The notes beneath the pieces were generated by a model. It saw only the letters and a list, made by a program, of their open reading frames with translations, was not told the DNA's origin and did no database searches. DNA of 64,000 nucleotides from the NCBI RefSeq assembly GCF_025566985.1, contig NZ_JAOQJD010000008.1:1-64000 (forward strand). The letters are read 5' to 3'. Origin of the DNA: Aedoeadaptatus acetigenes. Lineage in GTDB: Bacteria > Bacillota > Clostridia > Tissierellales > Peptoniphilaceae. How positions within the stretch are numbered: position 1 is the first letter of the stretch; each line of letters opens with the position of its first letter. Positions 56,969 to 64,000 of this stretch are shown piece by piece. A program made the position numbers and the translations under genes.

Positions 56969-59449
56969 CTATTCTAAACTTTTAATTCTACCTACAAGAC
57001 TGTTTTGACTATGCTTTTCATAAAACTTACAAGTAAATATTATTCCAATGATTATATTCGCAAAGTTCACAAGAATAAGAGGTCTAATCACAAATCTAAA
57101 GGATGTCCACTTCGTCTGTTCCATAAAATCTATCAAGATATATTGATCAACAAGAAGCATAATAATAAAAGAACATACTAAGCCACAAAAAGAATAAATC
57201 AAATTCTTTTTCACTAAATATATTTTGATGTTTTTCTTTGTCATTCCAATTGCTTCAAGGATTGATAGGTTCACCATGTTTCTCAATATTTCAGTCGCAA
57301 TAACATTAATAAAGTTCAATACAGATATTAAGAACAACACGATTGATAAACTGTAGCCGGCAAATTCTATTAGATTTTTGAATTCCATTGTAGATTTGAT
57401 CTGAAGATTTCTTGAATCGTAGGAAAATCCTGGTTCATTTTCAAAAGATTTTAACAGCTTATCAAAATTCTCCTTTTCACTCTTTTCTACATCAAATCCA
57501 TAGGACATGATGCTTTTATCACCTGTGAGTTTTTTATACTCATTCGGATTCATATAAATATACTCCAAGCCTAAAGTAGTACTTGACTCGTCATTTACAT
57601 CTTCCTTAATTACAGGAAAATATCTTAATCCATTTGAAAAATTATATTCAACCTTGCCCATCACTTGGACTTCTTTTACCTTGTTTTTTACATTGATTTT
57701 TATTTTATCGCCAGTTTTAAATGCGGATTTTTTATCTCCATATTCTCCAAGCATGACATAATTCCCGGTTTGCCATTTATCTTTATCGAAGTCCCCCTCT
57801 GTAATTTTTTGTTTGTTTATTAGAAACTCATCTATACCAAATAGAATTGGAGCAATTCTATGATCTTCTATTTTAATATCTGGATACGTGTGCTCATAAC
57901 CATAATAGTATAATGCTCCCCCACCTTTATAACCTTTATGGTTTTCTATCTCATCAATAAACTTTTCGTTAATTCCATCCTCACTTCCTGAGTACATATA
58001 CCTAAAATATTTTGGGCTTGCTATATTATAGTCTGTTGCAATGACATCAGAAACGCCCTTTTCTAAATCAATATTTCCAGTATAGGTTAACACACTGTTT
58101 AGAATAACTGCCGAAAGGCTAATGGAAAGTACAATCGACACAAATCTAAATTTATTGGAAAATACCTGTCTTCTAGCAAGCTTGCCTAGAGTAATATTCT
58201 CGCTTTTATATTTCTTTTTTATTGTGGTTTCATTGTATCTGCTGGCTTCTATTGGAGAAACTTTGGCTGCATACCTTGCAGGCCTCATAACCGATAGAAA
58301 TACTGTAAGCAAAGTAAAGGCTGTCGAAAATAAGATAATTAAGATTATTACAATGAGCGATAATTTTACATCCGTTAGCATCTCATTATTGGCAAATATT
58401 TTATTTAAAATGATTTTCCCGATAGAAATTCCTACTATATCTCCAACTATTATTGCTGGAAGGGAGGTTGCTAAAGACTCTAGATGAATAAGTTTTTTGA
58501 TTTGCGGCCTTGTCATTCCAATTGTTTTTAAAAGTCCCAGAAGTTTAATATCTTCATTAACGGATATCTTAAAAATATTGTTTATAATTAAGTATCCTGC
58601 GACCATTACCAAAATTAAAAAAGCTAAGAAGGGTAGAAATGTTTTAAAATCAAAACTAGAATCACCAGATAAAAGATATGCAAAGTTAACACCAATTCTT
58701 ATTTCCTTATCTGATAAATGCCCGGGATTATCTGCCACCTTATAACCATTTCTCTCTGCAATGTTTAAAAGCTTATCTCTTATCATAAAGGAATTCTTTA
58801 GCATTACCTCCACATCTTTATTATTTTCTGGAAGAGATAATTTATCTACATACGCTTTTGATAAATAGATTTGTCCTACACCAACATTGGAGTCAATAGG
58901 ATTTTGGAAAGTCCCCGATATAATAAATTTATCACTTTTCTTTTCGATAATTTCTCCTGTGTAAGGTCTTTCTATATTGAAAGGAACTTCTATCTCTTCA
59001 CCAATTTCACCCTGATAACCTAACTTTTTTGCAGTTGCCAAATCTATAAATACGTCGTTTTCTTTTTCAGGAAATTTCCCTTTAACTTTTTCTATTAGTG
59101 ACCACTCAAATCCATTGTTATCTATATAGGATAGTTCTGCACTTATTTTTTCATCATCAAGAATACCAACTTTCTCTCTTATTGAAAATTCCTTTATGTC
59201 TTTATCCTTGGATAAAATACTTATGTCTTTGTCAGAAAGTTCTTTAAAAGAGCCATGGCTGATTGTTCCAATAGTTTTCATCGTTTGAGTTTCCATGCTT
59301 TTTCCTAACCCTAAGGCTACTGAAAATAGGCTCGTAAATAGTATAGAAGTTAAGGCAATGGCTAATAAGAGTATATTTCTCCTACTTTTATTCGCATTTA
59401 AAATACTTTTTGCAAGACGCCTTATATAAGCCTTATTGTTGACTTTCAT
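56969..59449 (-). CDS. FtsX-type ABC transporter permease (antimicrobial-peptide sensing/efflux type)
   Basis: An 826-residue permease. One helix near the N-terminus (NILLLAIALTSILFTSLFSV) is followed by about 220 extracellular residues, then three FtsX helices (SFDFKTFLPFLAFLILVMVA; LSLIVIILIILFSTAFTLLT), a second core helix (FVSIVLSISLSAVILNSVL), a second large extracellular part and three more helices at the C-terminus. This is a MacB/SalY-like two-unit layout, longer than BceB (about 650). It should work with the ATPase encoded just upstream (17-bp overlap) in efflux or detoxification of membrane-active peptides. ATG 59449 follows GGTGGG. Confidence 0.82.
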   Translation of the reverse strand: MKVNNKAYIRRLAKSILNANKSRRNILLLAIALTSILFTSLFSVALGLGKSMETQTMKTIGTISHGSFKELSDKDISILSKDKDIKEFSIREKVGILDDEKISAELSYIDNNGFEWSLIEKVKGKFPEKENDVFIDLATAKKLGYQGEIGEEIEVPFNIERPYTGEIIEKKSDKFIISGTFQNPIDSNVGVGQIYLSKAYVDKLSLPENNKDVEVMLKNSFMIRDKLLNIAERNGYKVADNPGHLSDKEIRIGVNFAYLLSGDSSFDFKTFLPFLAFLILVMVAGYLIINNIFKISVNEDIKLLGLLKTIGMTRPQIKKLIHLESLATSLPAIIVGDIVGISIGKIILNKIFANNEMLTDVKLSLIVIILIILFSTAFTLLTVFLSVMRPARYAAKVSPIEASRYNETTIKKKYKSENITLGKLARRQVFSNKFRFVSIVLSISLSAVILNSVLTYTGNIDLEKGVSDVIATDYNIASPKYFRYMYSGSEDGINEKFIDEIENHKGYKGGGALYYYGYEHTYPDIKIEDHRIAPILFGIDEFLINKQKITEGDFDKDKWQTGNYVMLGEYGDKKSAFKTGDKIKINVKNKVKEVQVMGKVEYNFSNGLRYFPVIKEDVNDESSTTLGLEYIYMNPNEYKKLTGDKSIMSYGFDVEKSEKENFDKLLKSFENEPGFSYDSRNLQIKSTMEFKNLIEFAGYSLSIVLFLISVLNFINVIATEILRNMVNLSILEAIGMTKKNIKIYLVKKNLIYSFCGLVCSFIIMLLVDQYILIDFMEQTKWTSFRFVIRPLILVNFANIIIGIIFTCKFYEKHSQNSLVGRIKSLE

Positions 59450-60110
59450 TTTTTCCCACCAGCTTTCCATCTTCTATCCTTATAGTTTTTTCTGCAGCTT
59501 GAGCGACGGCATCATCGTGAGTAATCATAAGAATAGTATTTCCAAGCTCTTTATTAATCTTTTTTAGTAAGTAAACAACTTGGGAAGAAGATTTTGAATC
59601 CAAATTTCCTGTAGGTTCGTCAGCTAGAATTAAAGATGGTTTGGTAACCAAGGCTCTTGCTATGGCAACCCTTTGTTGCTGTCCACCAGATAATTCATTA
59701 GGCATTTTATATTTTTGATCACTTATTTCTAGAATGTCTATTACGGAATCAACATATCTCTTATCCACTTTGTCCCCATCAAGACCAAAGGGAATAATTA
59801 TATTCTCATATACATTTAGCATGGGCAAGAGATTATATGCCTGAAAGACAAAACCAATATTTCTTCTTCTAAAAATGGTTCTCTCATCATCTTTCAATGC
59901 ATAAATGTCGGTATCATCAATTAAAACTTTTCCGCTTGTAGGATAATCAAGTCCCCCCAGTAAATGTAAAAGAGTTGATTTGCCAGATCCTGATGCTCCG
60001 ATTATAGAAATAAATTCTCCCTTATTTACATCGAAAGTTACTCCATCAAGAGCTTTCACCTCAACATCATTTGTTTTATAAAATCTTTTTAAATTTTCTA
60101 CTTTTAACAT
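59433..60110 (-). CDS. ABC transporter ATPase (LolD/MacB/BceA type)
   Basis: A 225-residue ATPase: Walker A GASGSGKST, Q-loop FVFQAYNLLP, signature LSGGQQQR, Walker B LILADEPTGNLD and MITHD. The DEPTGNLD form is typical of the MacB/LolD/BceA group. GAGGTG precedes ATG 60110; GTG 60119 overlaps that site. The promoter directly upstream has tandem CTTACAA repeats, which fits control by the response regulator of the same cassette. Confidence 0.9.
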   Translation of the reverse strand: MLKVENLKRFYKTNDVEVKALDGVTFDVNKGEFISIIGASGSGKSTLLHLLGGLDYPTSGKVLIDDTDIYALKDDERTIFRRRNIGFVFQAYNLLPMLNVYENIIIPFGLDGDKVDKRYVDSVIDILEISDQKYKMPNELSGGQQQRVAIARALVTKPSLILADEPTGNLDSKSSSQVVYLLKKINKELGNTILMITHDDAVAQAAEKTIRIEDGKLVGKNESQQ

Positions 60111-60131
60111 ATATGTCACCTCTTTACATTT

Positions 60132-60186
60132 AATATAACATTCCTGTCTTACAAAGTACTTACAAGACTTCTTACTGTTTTGTAAG
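60132..60186 (-). promoter_or_regulatory. Inducible promoter with direct repeats for the response regulator
   Basis: TTGTAAG on the minus strand at 60159-60165 and 60148-60154, exactly 11 bp apart, with a degraded third copy at 60171-60177 (CAGTAAG) and an inverted copy at 60180-60186. TATATT (60132-60137) serves as -10 and no -35 match is present, so activation is expected. OmpR-type regulators bind such head-to-tail repeats at one helical turn. Confidence 0.6.
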
Positions 60187-60200
60187 ATAAAAAAGACTTC

Positions 60201-61073
60201 TCACAAGGGGAAGTCTACTGAAAGTTTTATTCTATTTTCGTTCAATGATGCTTTTACATTGCCACCATGTTTTTCTATAATTTCTCTGGCTATATAAAGA
60301 CCTAAACCCAAACCGTCCTTGGAAACTGAATTTTTGCCCCTATAAAACCTTTCAAATATTTTTGGCAAAGCTTCTTCTGATACGTCTTGGCACTCATTCT
60401 CTATGTCTATATTGTAATTCAGGTAAGATTTATAAACTGAAATAGTGATAGTAGACCCATTTGGCGAGTATTTTATGGCATTATCTATTAGATTATGGAT
60501 TGCTTCTTTAAGCCATCTTTCGTCTATATCAAAAATTAAGTCTTCATCTTTCAAAATAACTCTTATATTTTTTTCCGATAAGATGGTTGCAAACTCTTCT
60601 AAAACCTCTTTTACTACGTCTTTTAGATTTACTGGACTTATTTGTAGTCCAATAATGTCAGTTTCAAGTCTAGAAGATTTTACAAGAGTATCGATTAAAA
60701 ATTTTAGTTTCTCTAACTCATATTTTATAATTTCAATATACTCATCTTTTGGATCTTCTTCTAAGAGACTCATGTATAGAGAAAGGTTGGCGATTGGCGT
60801 CTTGGTTTGATGAGATATGTCTGCTATTAAATCTCTTGTTTTATTTTTTTCTGCATTTATTTTCGCTTCTTTTATTTGGCTGGCATATAAGAATTTAATG
60901 AGTTTTGATTTAATTTTAGATAATTCTTTTTCATCAAATTCAGTAGTTTCTAAATCTCCGGCTAAAGCCTTGTCAATATAAGCTGAAAATTCACGCATTT
61001 CATTTCTCAAGACGATGTATTTAAATGCAAGAATTCCAATTATAATTACTAGAATACTTATTAATAATTCCAT
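60201..61073 (-). CDS. Sensor histidine kinase
   Basis: A 290-residue kinase with a single N-terminal hydrophobic segment (ISILVIIIGILAFKYIVL) and no sizeable external domain. The H-box is DISHQTKTPIANLSLY, the N-box is LIDNAIKYSPNG, and the G-boxes are KDGLGLGLYIAREI. Kinases without an external sensor often take their signal from a partner ABC transporter, as in BceS. It overlaps the response regulator by 13 bp and precedes the transporter genes. Confidence 0.9.
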   Translation of the reverse strand: MELLISILVIIIGILAFKYIVLRNEMREFSAYIDKALAGDLETTEFDEKELSKIKSKLIKFLYASQIKEAKINAEKNKTRDLIADISHQTKTPIANLSLYMSLLEEDPKDEYIEIIKYELEKLKFLIDTLVKSSRLETDIIGLQISPVNLKDVVKEVLEEFATILSEKNIRVILKDEDLIFDIDERWLKEAIHNLIDNAIKYSPNGSTITISVYKSYLNYNIDIENECQDVSEEALPKIFERFYRGKNSVSKDGLGLGLYIAREIIEKHGGNVKASLNENRIKLSVDFPL

Positions 61074-61714
61074 TTATAGCCAACTCCAAAGACTGTATCT
61101 ATAGGGTCATAAGGTTTTAATTTGTTTCTGATTCTAGAAATATTGACACTCAATGTATTTTGATCAATAAATTCATCATCTGTTCCCCAAACAAAATCAA
61201 ATAGCAATTCCTTAGTTATAACTTGAGACTTGTTTTTTATTAGATAGTACAACAGTTTTGTCTCGGTCCTTGTGAAATCTATGTTTTTATTACCTACATA
61301 GAAAATATTTTTATTGAAATCAAAGTCTAGACCCTCTTTCTTATAAAGATTTAAATCACAAGACACTATTTTTTCAAAGGCTCTTTTTATCTTTGCTTCT
61401 AGGATTCCTAGAGAAAAAGGTTTGGTTAAATAGTCGTCTGCCCCTAAATTTATGGCTGAAATGATATATGCTTCTAAATCTATAGCTGATAAAACTATAA
61501 TAGGAATTGACGAACCTTGTCTCGTGTATTCTATTATTTCAAGTCCATCTCCATCCGGCAAATTCATATCAAGTAAAATCAAATCGGTATCATCAATAAA
61601 AGTTTTGGCTTCACTCATTGTGCTTACAGAGAAAACCTCATAGTCCTTATTCAAAGCGATTGAGAGACCTTTATTTAAATTTTTATCATCTTCGATTATT
61701 AGTATCTTTTTCAT
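61061..61714 (-). CDS. OmpR-family response regulator
   Basis: A 217-residue regulator. The receiver domain has acidic pocket IIEDDKN, phospho-aspartate in LLDMNLPDGDG, conserved serine in VLSAID and lysine in DDYLTKPFS. The winged-helix domain covers residues 130-215 (RTETKLLYYLIKNKSQVITK; INRIR-like NISRIRNKL). ATG 61714 has GGTGG eight bases upstream. It probably activates the promoter at 60132-60186 when its kinase is stimulated. Confidence 0.92.
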   Translation of the reverse strand: MKKILIIEDDKNLNKGLSIALNKDYEVFSVSTMSEAKTFIDDTDLILLDMNLPDGDGLEIIEYTRQGSSIPIIVLSAIDLEAYIISAINLGADDYLTKPFSLGILEAKIKRAFEKIVSCDLNLYKKEGLDFDFNKNIFYVGNKNIDFTRTETKLLYYLIKNKSQVITKELLFDFVWGTDDEFIDQNTLSVNISRIRNKLKPYDPIDTVFGVGYKWNY

Positions 61715-61888
61715 GCCTTTTACCACCATATTCCACATCCATTATTATAAATTTTATATCGAACTCTTAAAAAATCGACACAAAGATAAATACCTTCATG
61801 CCGTTTAAATATTATAGGATGAAGTCTTTCATTAAAAGGATCTAAAACCGCCTTGTTATCTTGTCATCTTTCATCTGAAGAAGACATG

Positions 61889-62644
61889 CTATTCATTTTT
61901 GCCCATAAGGACGTAAGGCAGTGCCACGAGAAACACGCCGCCTAAAATATTTCCCAAGGTGACGGTTAAAAGATTATACATATAAGCCCCTGCGGTCATG
62001 GCCGTGTGCGGTGCGAGAAAATCCAAAGTGAGCAAGGTCATATTGGCGACGGAGTGTTCGAAGCCTGCCGTGAAGAAGATGACGATGATCCAGAAGATCA
62101 TAATCAGTTTCCCCGACTCCGAGGCCATTTTTATGGAGCACCACACGCCGAGGCATACGAGCATATTACATAATGCGGCGCGAAGAAGCAGCGCACCGAA
62201 GGGAATGCTCACCTTTGCCGCAGCCGCCTTCGCCACCGTCTCGCAAAAAGCCTCGGTCATGAGCCCGGTGCGGGAAAAAATCCAGGCGAGAAGAATGCTT
62301 CCCAGCCAATTGCCCGCATAGCAAATCAGCCAGAGCTTCAGCACCTCCTTGGCCGACACGGTTTTTTTCAAAAAGCCCGTGGCCATAATCATGTTGTTGC
62401 CCGTAAAAAGCTCCGCCCCGGCCATAACGACCAAACTCAAGGCACAGGCGAAGGACATGCCCATGAAGAGCTTCATGAGAGGCAAGGAGCCCATGGAGCC
62501 AATGGTAAAGGAAAGCAAAATACCGAAACCGATGTACATGCCCGCCATAAGGGATGAGACGAAATAGCCGCCGGGATTTTCCCTTAAAAAGCGAACCTTG
62601 TCCGCCGCCGCTTGCCCGACGCGGTCGACTTCATTTTTAAACAT
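61889..62644 (-). CDS. Formate/nitrite transporter (FNT) family channel
   Basis: A 251-residue membrane channel with six hydrophobic segments. FNT signatures are visible: FTGNNMIMATGFLKKTVSAK (selectivity loop region), CNMLVCLGVWCSIKMASESG and the histidine-bearing GFEHSVANM. FNT proteins form pentamers and pass formate, nitrite or hydrosulfide. Formate is the most plausible in a fermenting anaerobe, but residues that separate subtypes were not analysed. ATG 62644 follows AGGAGG. No formate lyase gene is nearby. Confidence 0.9.
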   Translation of the reverse strand: MFKNEVDRVGQAAADKVRFLRENPGGYFVSSLMAGMYIGFGILLSFTIGSMGSLPLMKLFMGMSFACALSLVVMAGAELFTGNNMIMATGFLKKTVSAKEVLKLWLICYAGNWLGSILLAWIFSRTGLMTEAFCETVAKAAAAKVSIPFGALLLRAALCNMLVCLGVWCSIKMASESGKLIMIFWIIVIFFTAGFEHSVANMTLLTLDFLAPHTAMTAGAYMYNLLTVTLGNILGGVFLVALPYVLMGKNE

Positions 62645-62704
62645 AAACACCTCCTACAAAAACCAATCCTTTTTCGATGCTATTTATTTTACCACCTCTT
62701 GCGA

Positions 62705-62738
62705 TCAAAATGAAAAGAGACCCTTTCGAGTCTCTTAA
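62705..62738 (-). terminator. Terminator after the sugar/nucleoside permease gene
   Basis: On the minus strand AAGAGAC-TCGAAAGG-GTCTCTTTTC followed by ATTTTG, just past the stop at 62744. Confidence 0.75.
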
Positions 62739-62743
62739 TCATG

Positions 62744-63895
62744 TTACGATGCCGCCGATTCACCGGATGTGGGTTCGCCGCCACCCAATGCCTCTCGCCT
62801 GTTTTCCTGACGCGCTTCTTCCGCTTGTTTCAGGCGGTTGTACGCGTGCATAATCAGGGCAACGGTTACGACGCCGTAGGAGATGAAGGTACGGAAGTAC
62901 TCGCCCATCATGGCGTCGCCGGTAAGGATCCGGCCGGCTTGGGGCAGGATAATAAACATTAAGTGGAACAGCATGGTTCCCAAAACGGCGTTGGGAATGG
63001 AGGCCCGCATAACACTGGCGCCGCCGACGAGGATGGAGGCCGCCGCGTAAAGGGCCGCTTGGTCTTGCCCGGCGTAGGTAGCCAGGGTACCGATGTTTTG
63101 CAGATAGATAATTTGCCCGTAGCACGCCAGTACCGTGGAGATGACGATGGATTGTACCCGCACTTTGTCGGAGTAGATCCCGGCATTTCTGGAAATGACT
63201 TGGTCCATGCCGACGGCCTTCATGTCGTGGCCCAGCTTGGTCTTTTTGAACCATACGATAAACACGCAGAGCAGGGCGATGATCAAAATCGTCACCACGG
63301 GGATGTCGATGTTGACGGACTGTTTCGCCGTCACGGGGAAATTAATGTTGTAGAGCAGAATGTTGTCGATGGCATGACCCGTCGTCAGGGTGATTGAGTT
63401 TTTAATCCCGTAGCCCTTCGACAAAATCATGGATTGATTGTGCATGGGCACAAGTGACCCGCACAGGTAGAGCAAAAAGAGCATGTACACGCCCAGCATA
63501 AAGAAGGCGAGCATCATGGAGGTGATCATTTCTCGACCTCGGGCACGGTTTAAGACGTGGCCGGAGAATTTACCCAGCATAATGGCGATGGGCGTTCCGA
63601 TTAATACGGCGACCAAGATACCTGCCGGGCCGGTGATGCCCCAGTCTTGGGCGAAGATCAGACCGATTTGGCCGCTCATGGCTCCCAAGGGGATACCGAA
63701 GTTGATCCCCATGCCGGCGATAATGGGAATAATAAGGGAAAGGACGAGGAAGGTGTTGCGCACCATGCGCTTGCCGATTTCCGACGTCACATAACTTAAG
63801 GGGGGCTTTGCGATCCATAAGCCGATGGCGATGATGATTGTAAAGAGAATCGGCACGGCGTATCGCGACAGCTTTGATGTAAAGGACTTATTCAT
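62744..63895 (-). CDS. BmpA-type ABC transporter permease (nucleoside/simple sugar, BPD_transp_2)
   Basis: A 383-residue permease of the branched-chain/simple-sugar family with about eight to ten helices. The hallmark glycine-rich stretch GINFGIPLGAMSGQIGLIFA and the GMDQVISRNAGI coupling-type loop fit permeases of the YufQ/NupP group, which carry nucleosides (guanosine, adenosine) or simple sugars. The C-terminus is a charged cytoplasmic tail (RLKQAEEARQENRREALGGG). Its ATG overlaps the stop of a second permease by 8 bp, and AGGAGG precedes it. Ends the operon. Confidence 0.8.
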   Translation of the reverse strand: MNKSFTSKLSRYAVPILFTIIIAIGLWIAKPPLSYVTSEIGKRMVRNTFLVLSLIIPIIAGMGINFGIPLGAMSGQIGLIFAQDWGITGPAGILVAVLIGTPIAIMLGKFSGHVLNRARGREMITSMMLAFFMLGVYMLFLLYLCGSLVPMHNQSMILSKGYGIKNSITLTTGHAIDNILLYNINFPVTAKQSVNIDIPVVTILIIALLCVFIVWFKKTKLGHDMKAVGMDQVISRNAGIYSDKVRVQSIVISTVLACYGQIIYLQNIGTLATYAGQDQAALYAAASILVGGASVMRASIPNAVLGTMLFHLMFIILPQAGRILTGDAMMGEYFRTFISYGVVTVALIMHAYNRLKQAEEARQENRREALGGGEPTSGESAAS

Positions 63896-64000
63896 TGCGA
63901 TTCCTCCTGGTCAATGCGTAGACGATCATACCGTTGGTGACGATCAATCTGAGAACTTCCGACACGTCGATGTTAATGGCGCCGTTGATGACTGTCGGCG
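63888..64000 (-). CDS. Partial ABC transporter permease (C-terminal end, cut by window end)
   Basis: On the minus strand a frame is open from the window edge and ends at TAA 63888-63890. The visible residues PTVINGAINIDVSEVLRLIV and the end VYALTRRNRNE look like the C-terminal helix and tail of a BPD_transp_2 permease, the usual partner of the permease encoded at 62744-63895. Two-permease layouts with 8-bp overlap are typical of BmpA-type importers. The ATPase and binding protein should lie beyond the window. Confidence 0.6.
   Translation of the reverse strand, partial: PTVINGAINIDVSEVLRLIVTNGMIVYALTRRNRNE

Overview
The window comes from a low-to-moderate GC Gram-positive anaerobe of the Firmicutes, most like the anaerobic cocci of Tissierellia/Peptoniphilaceae. 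Pointers are the veg-ispE and secA-prfB gene pairs, the large SRP RNA with an Alu domain, an SLH-anchored surface 5'-nucleotidase, DUF951, DUF1002 and DUF1858 proteins, stand-alone MetH reactivation protein next to MetH, and many TTG/GTG starts. The genus assignment is inference.

Layout. 1-174: 3' end of an ISL3-type insertion sequence. 292-3621: OpuC-type betaine/choline ABC importer. 3832-6171: remnants of a metal P-type ATPase and a DinG-like helicase, both missing their N-terminal halves at one shared junction near 5.1 kb. 6174-8068: trmL, birA, tRNA-Ser and SRP RNA. 8133-15871: an AT-rich acquired island between IS scars, carrying module 1 (TetR regulator, two exporter-fold half ABC transporters, ECF S component, EcfT, double EcfA). 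15901-37970: housekeeping block (ispE, veg, surface nucleotidase, msrB, two glutaredoxins, ArsR, ksgA, rnmV, tatD, metG, tex, prfB, secA, mscS, pgeF). 38025-38100: tRNA-Ala. 38127-46300: a second island with module 2 (S, T, A, an AraC/YbtA-type regulator, two half ABC transporters) and the tail of a serine recombinase. 46366-56762: murI, a GT2-GtrA protein, metF-reactivation protein-metH, a sigma/anti-sigma pair, and a radical SAM/amino-acid decarboxylase/YciI operon. 56969-61714: an AT-rich response regulator/histidine kinase/ABC transporter cassette of the peptide-antibiotic sensing type. 61889-64000: a formate/nitrite channel and two permeases of a BmpA-type nucleoside/sugar importer (the second cut by the window end).

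How the parts work together. The most interesting content is the pair of paralogous five-protein transport modules. Each combines a complete ECF importer (MptD/Trep_Strep-type S component, EcfT and a fused double EcfA) with a heterodimer of exporter-fold half transporters like YbtP/YbtQ or IrtA/IrtB. Gene order is permuted and the regulators differ (TetR versus AraC). By analogy with the siaD-H end of the Streptococcus pyogenes heme operon and with yersiniabactin import genes, I infer uptake of heme or a siderophore-like metal chelate; the substrate cannot be read from sequence. In module 2 the Shine-Dalgarno of the first half transporter lies in the 3' arm of a 29-bp terminator-like hairpin, which suggests regulated expression inside the operon. 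Coordinates and motifs were read by eye; no searches or folding programs were run.
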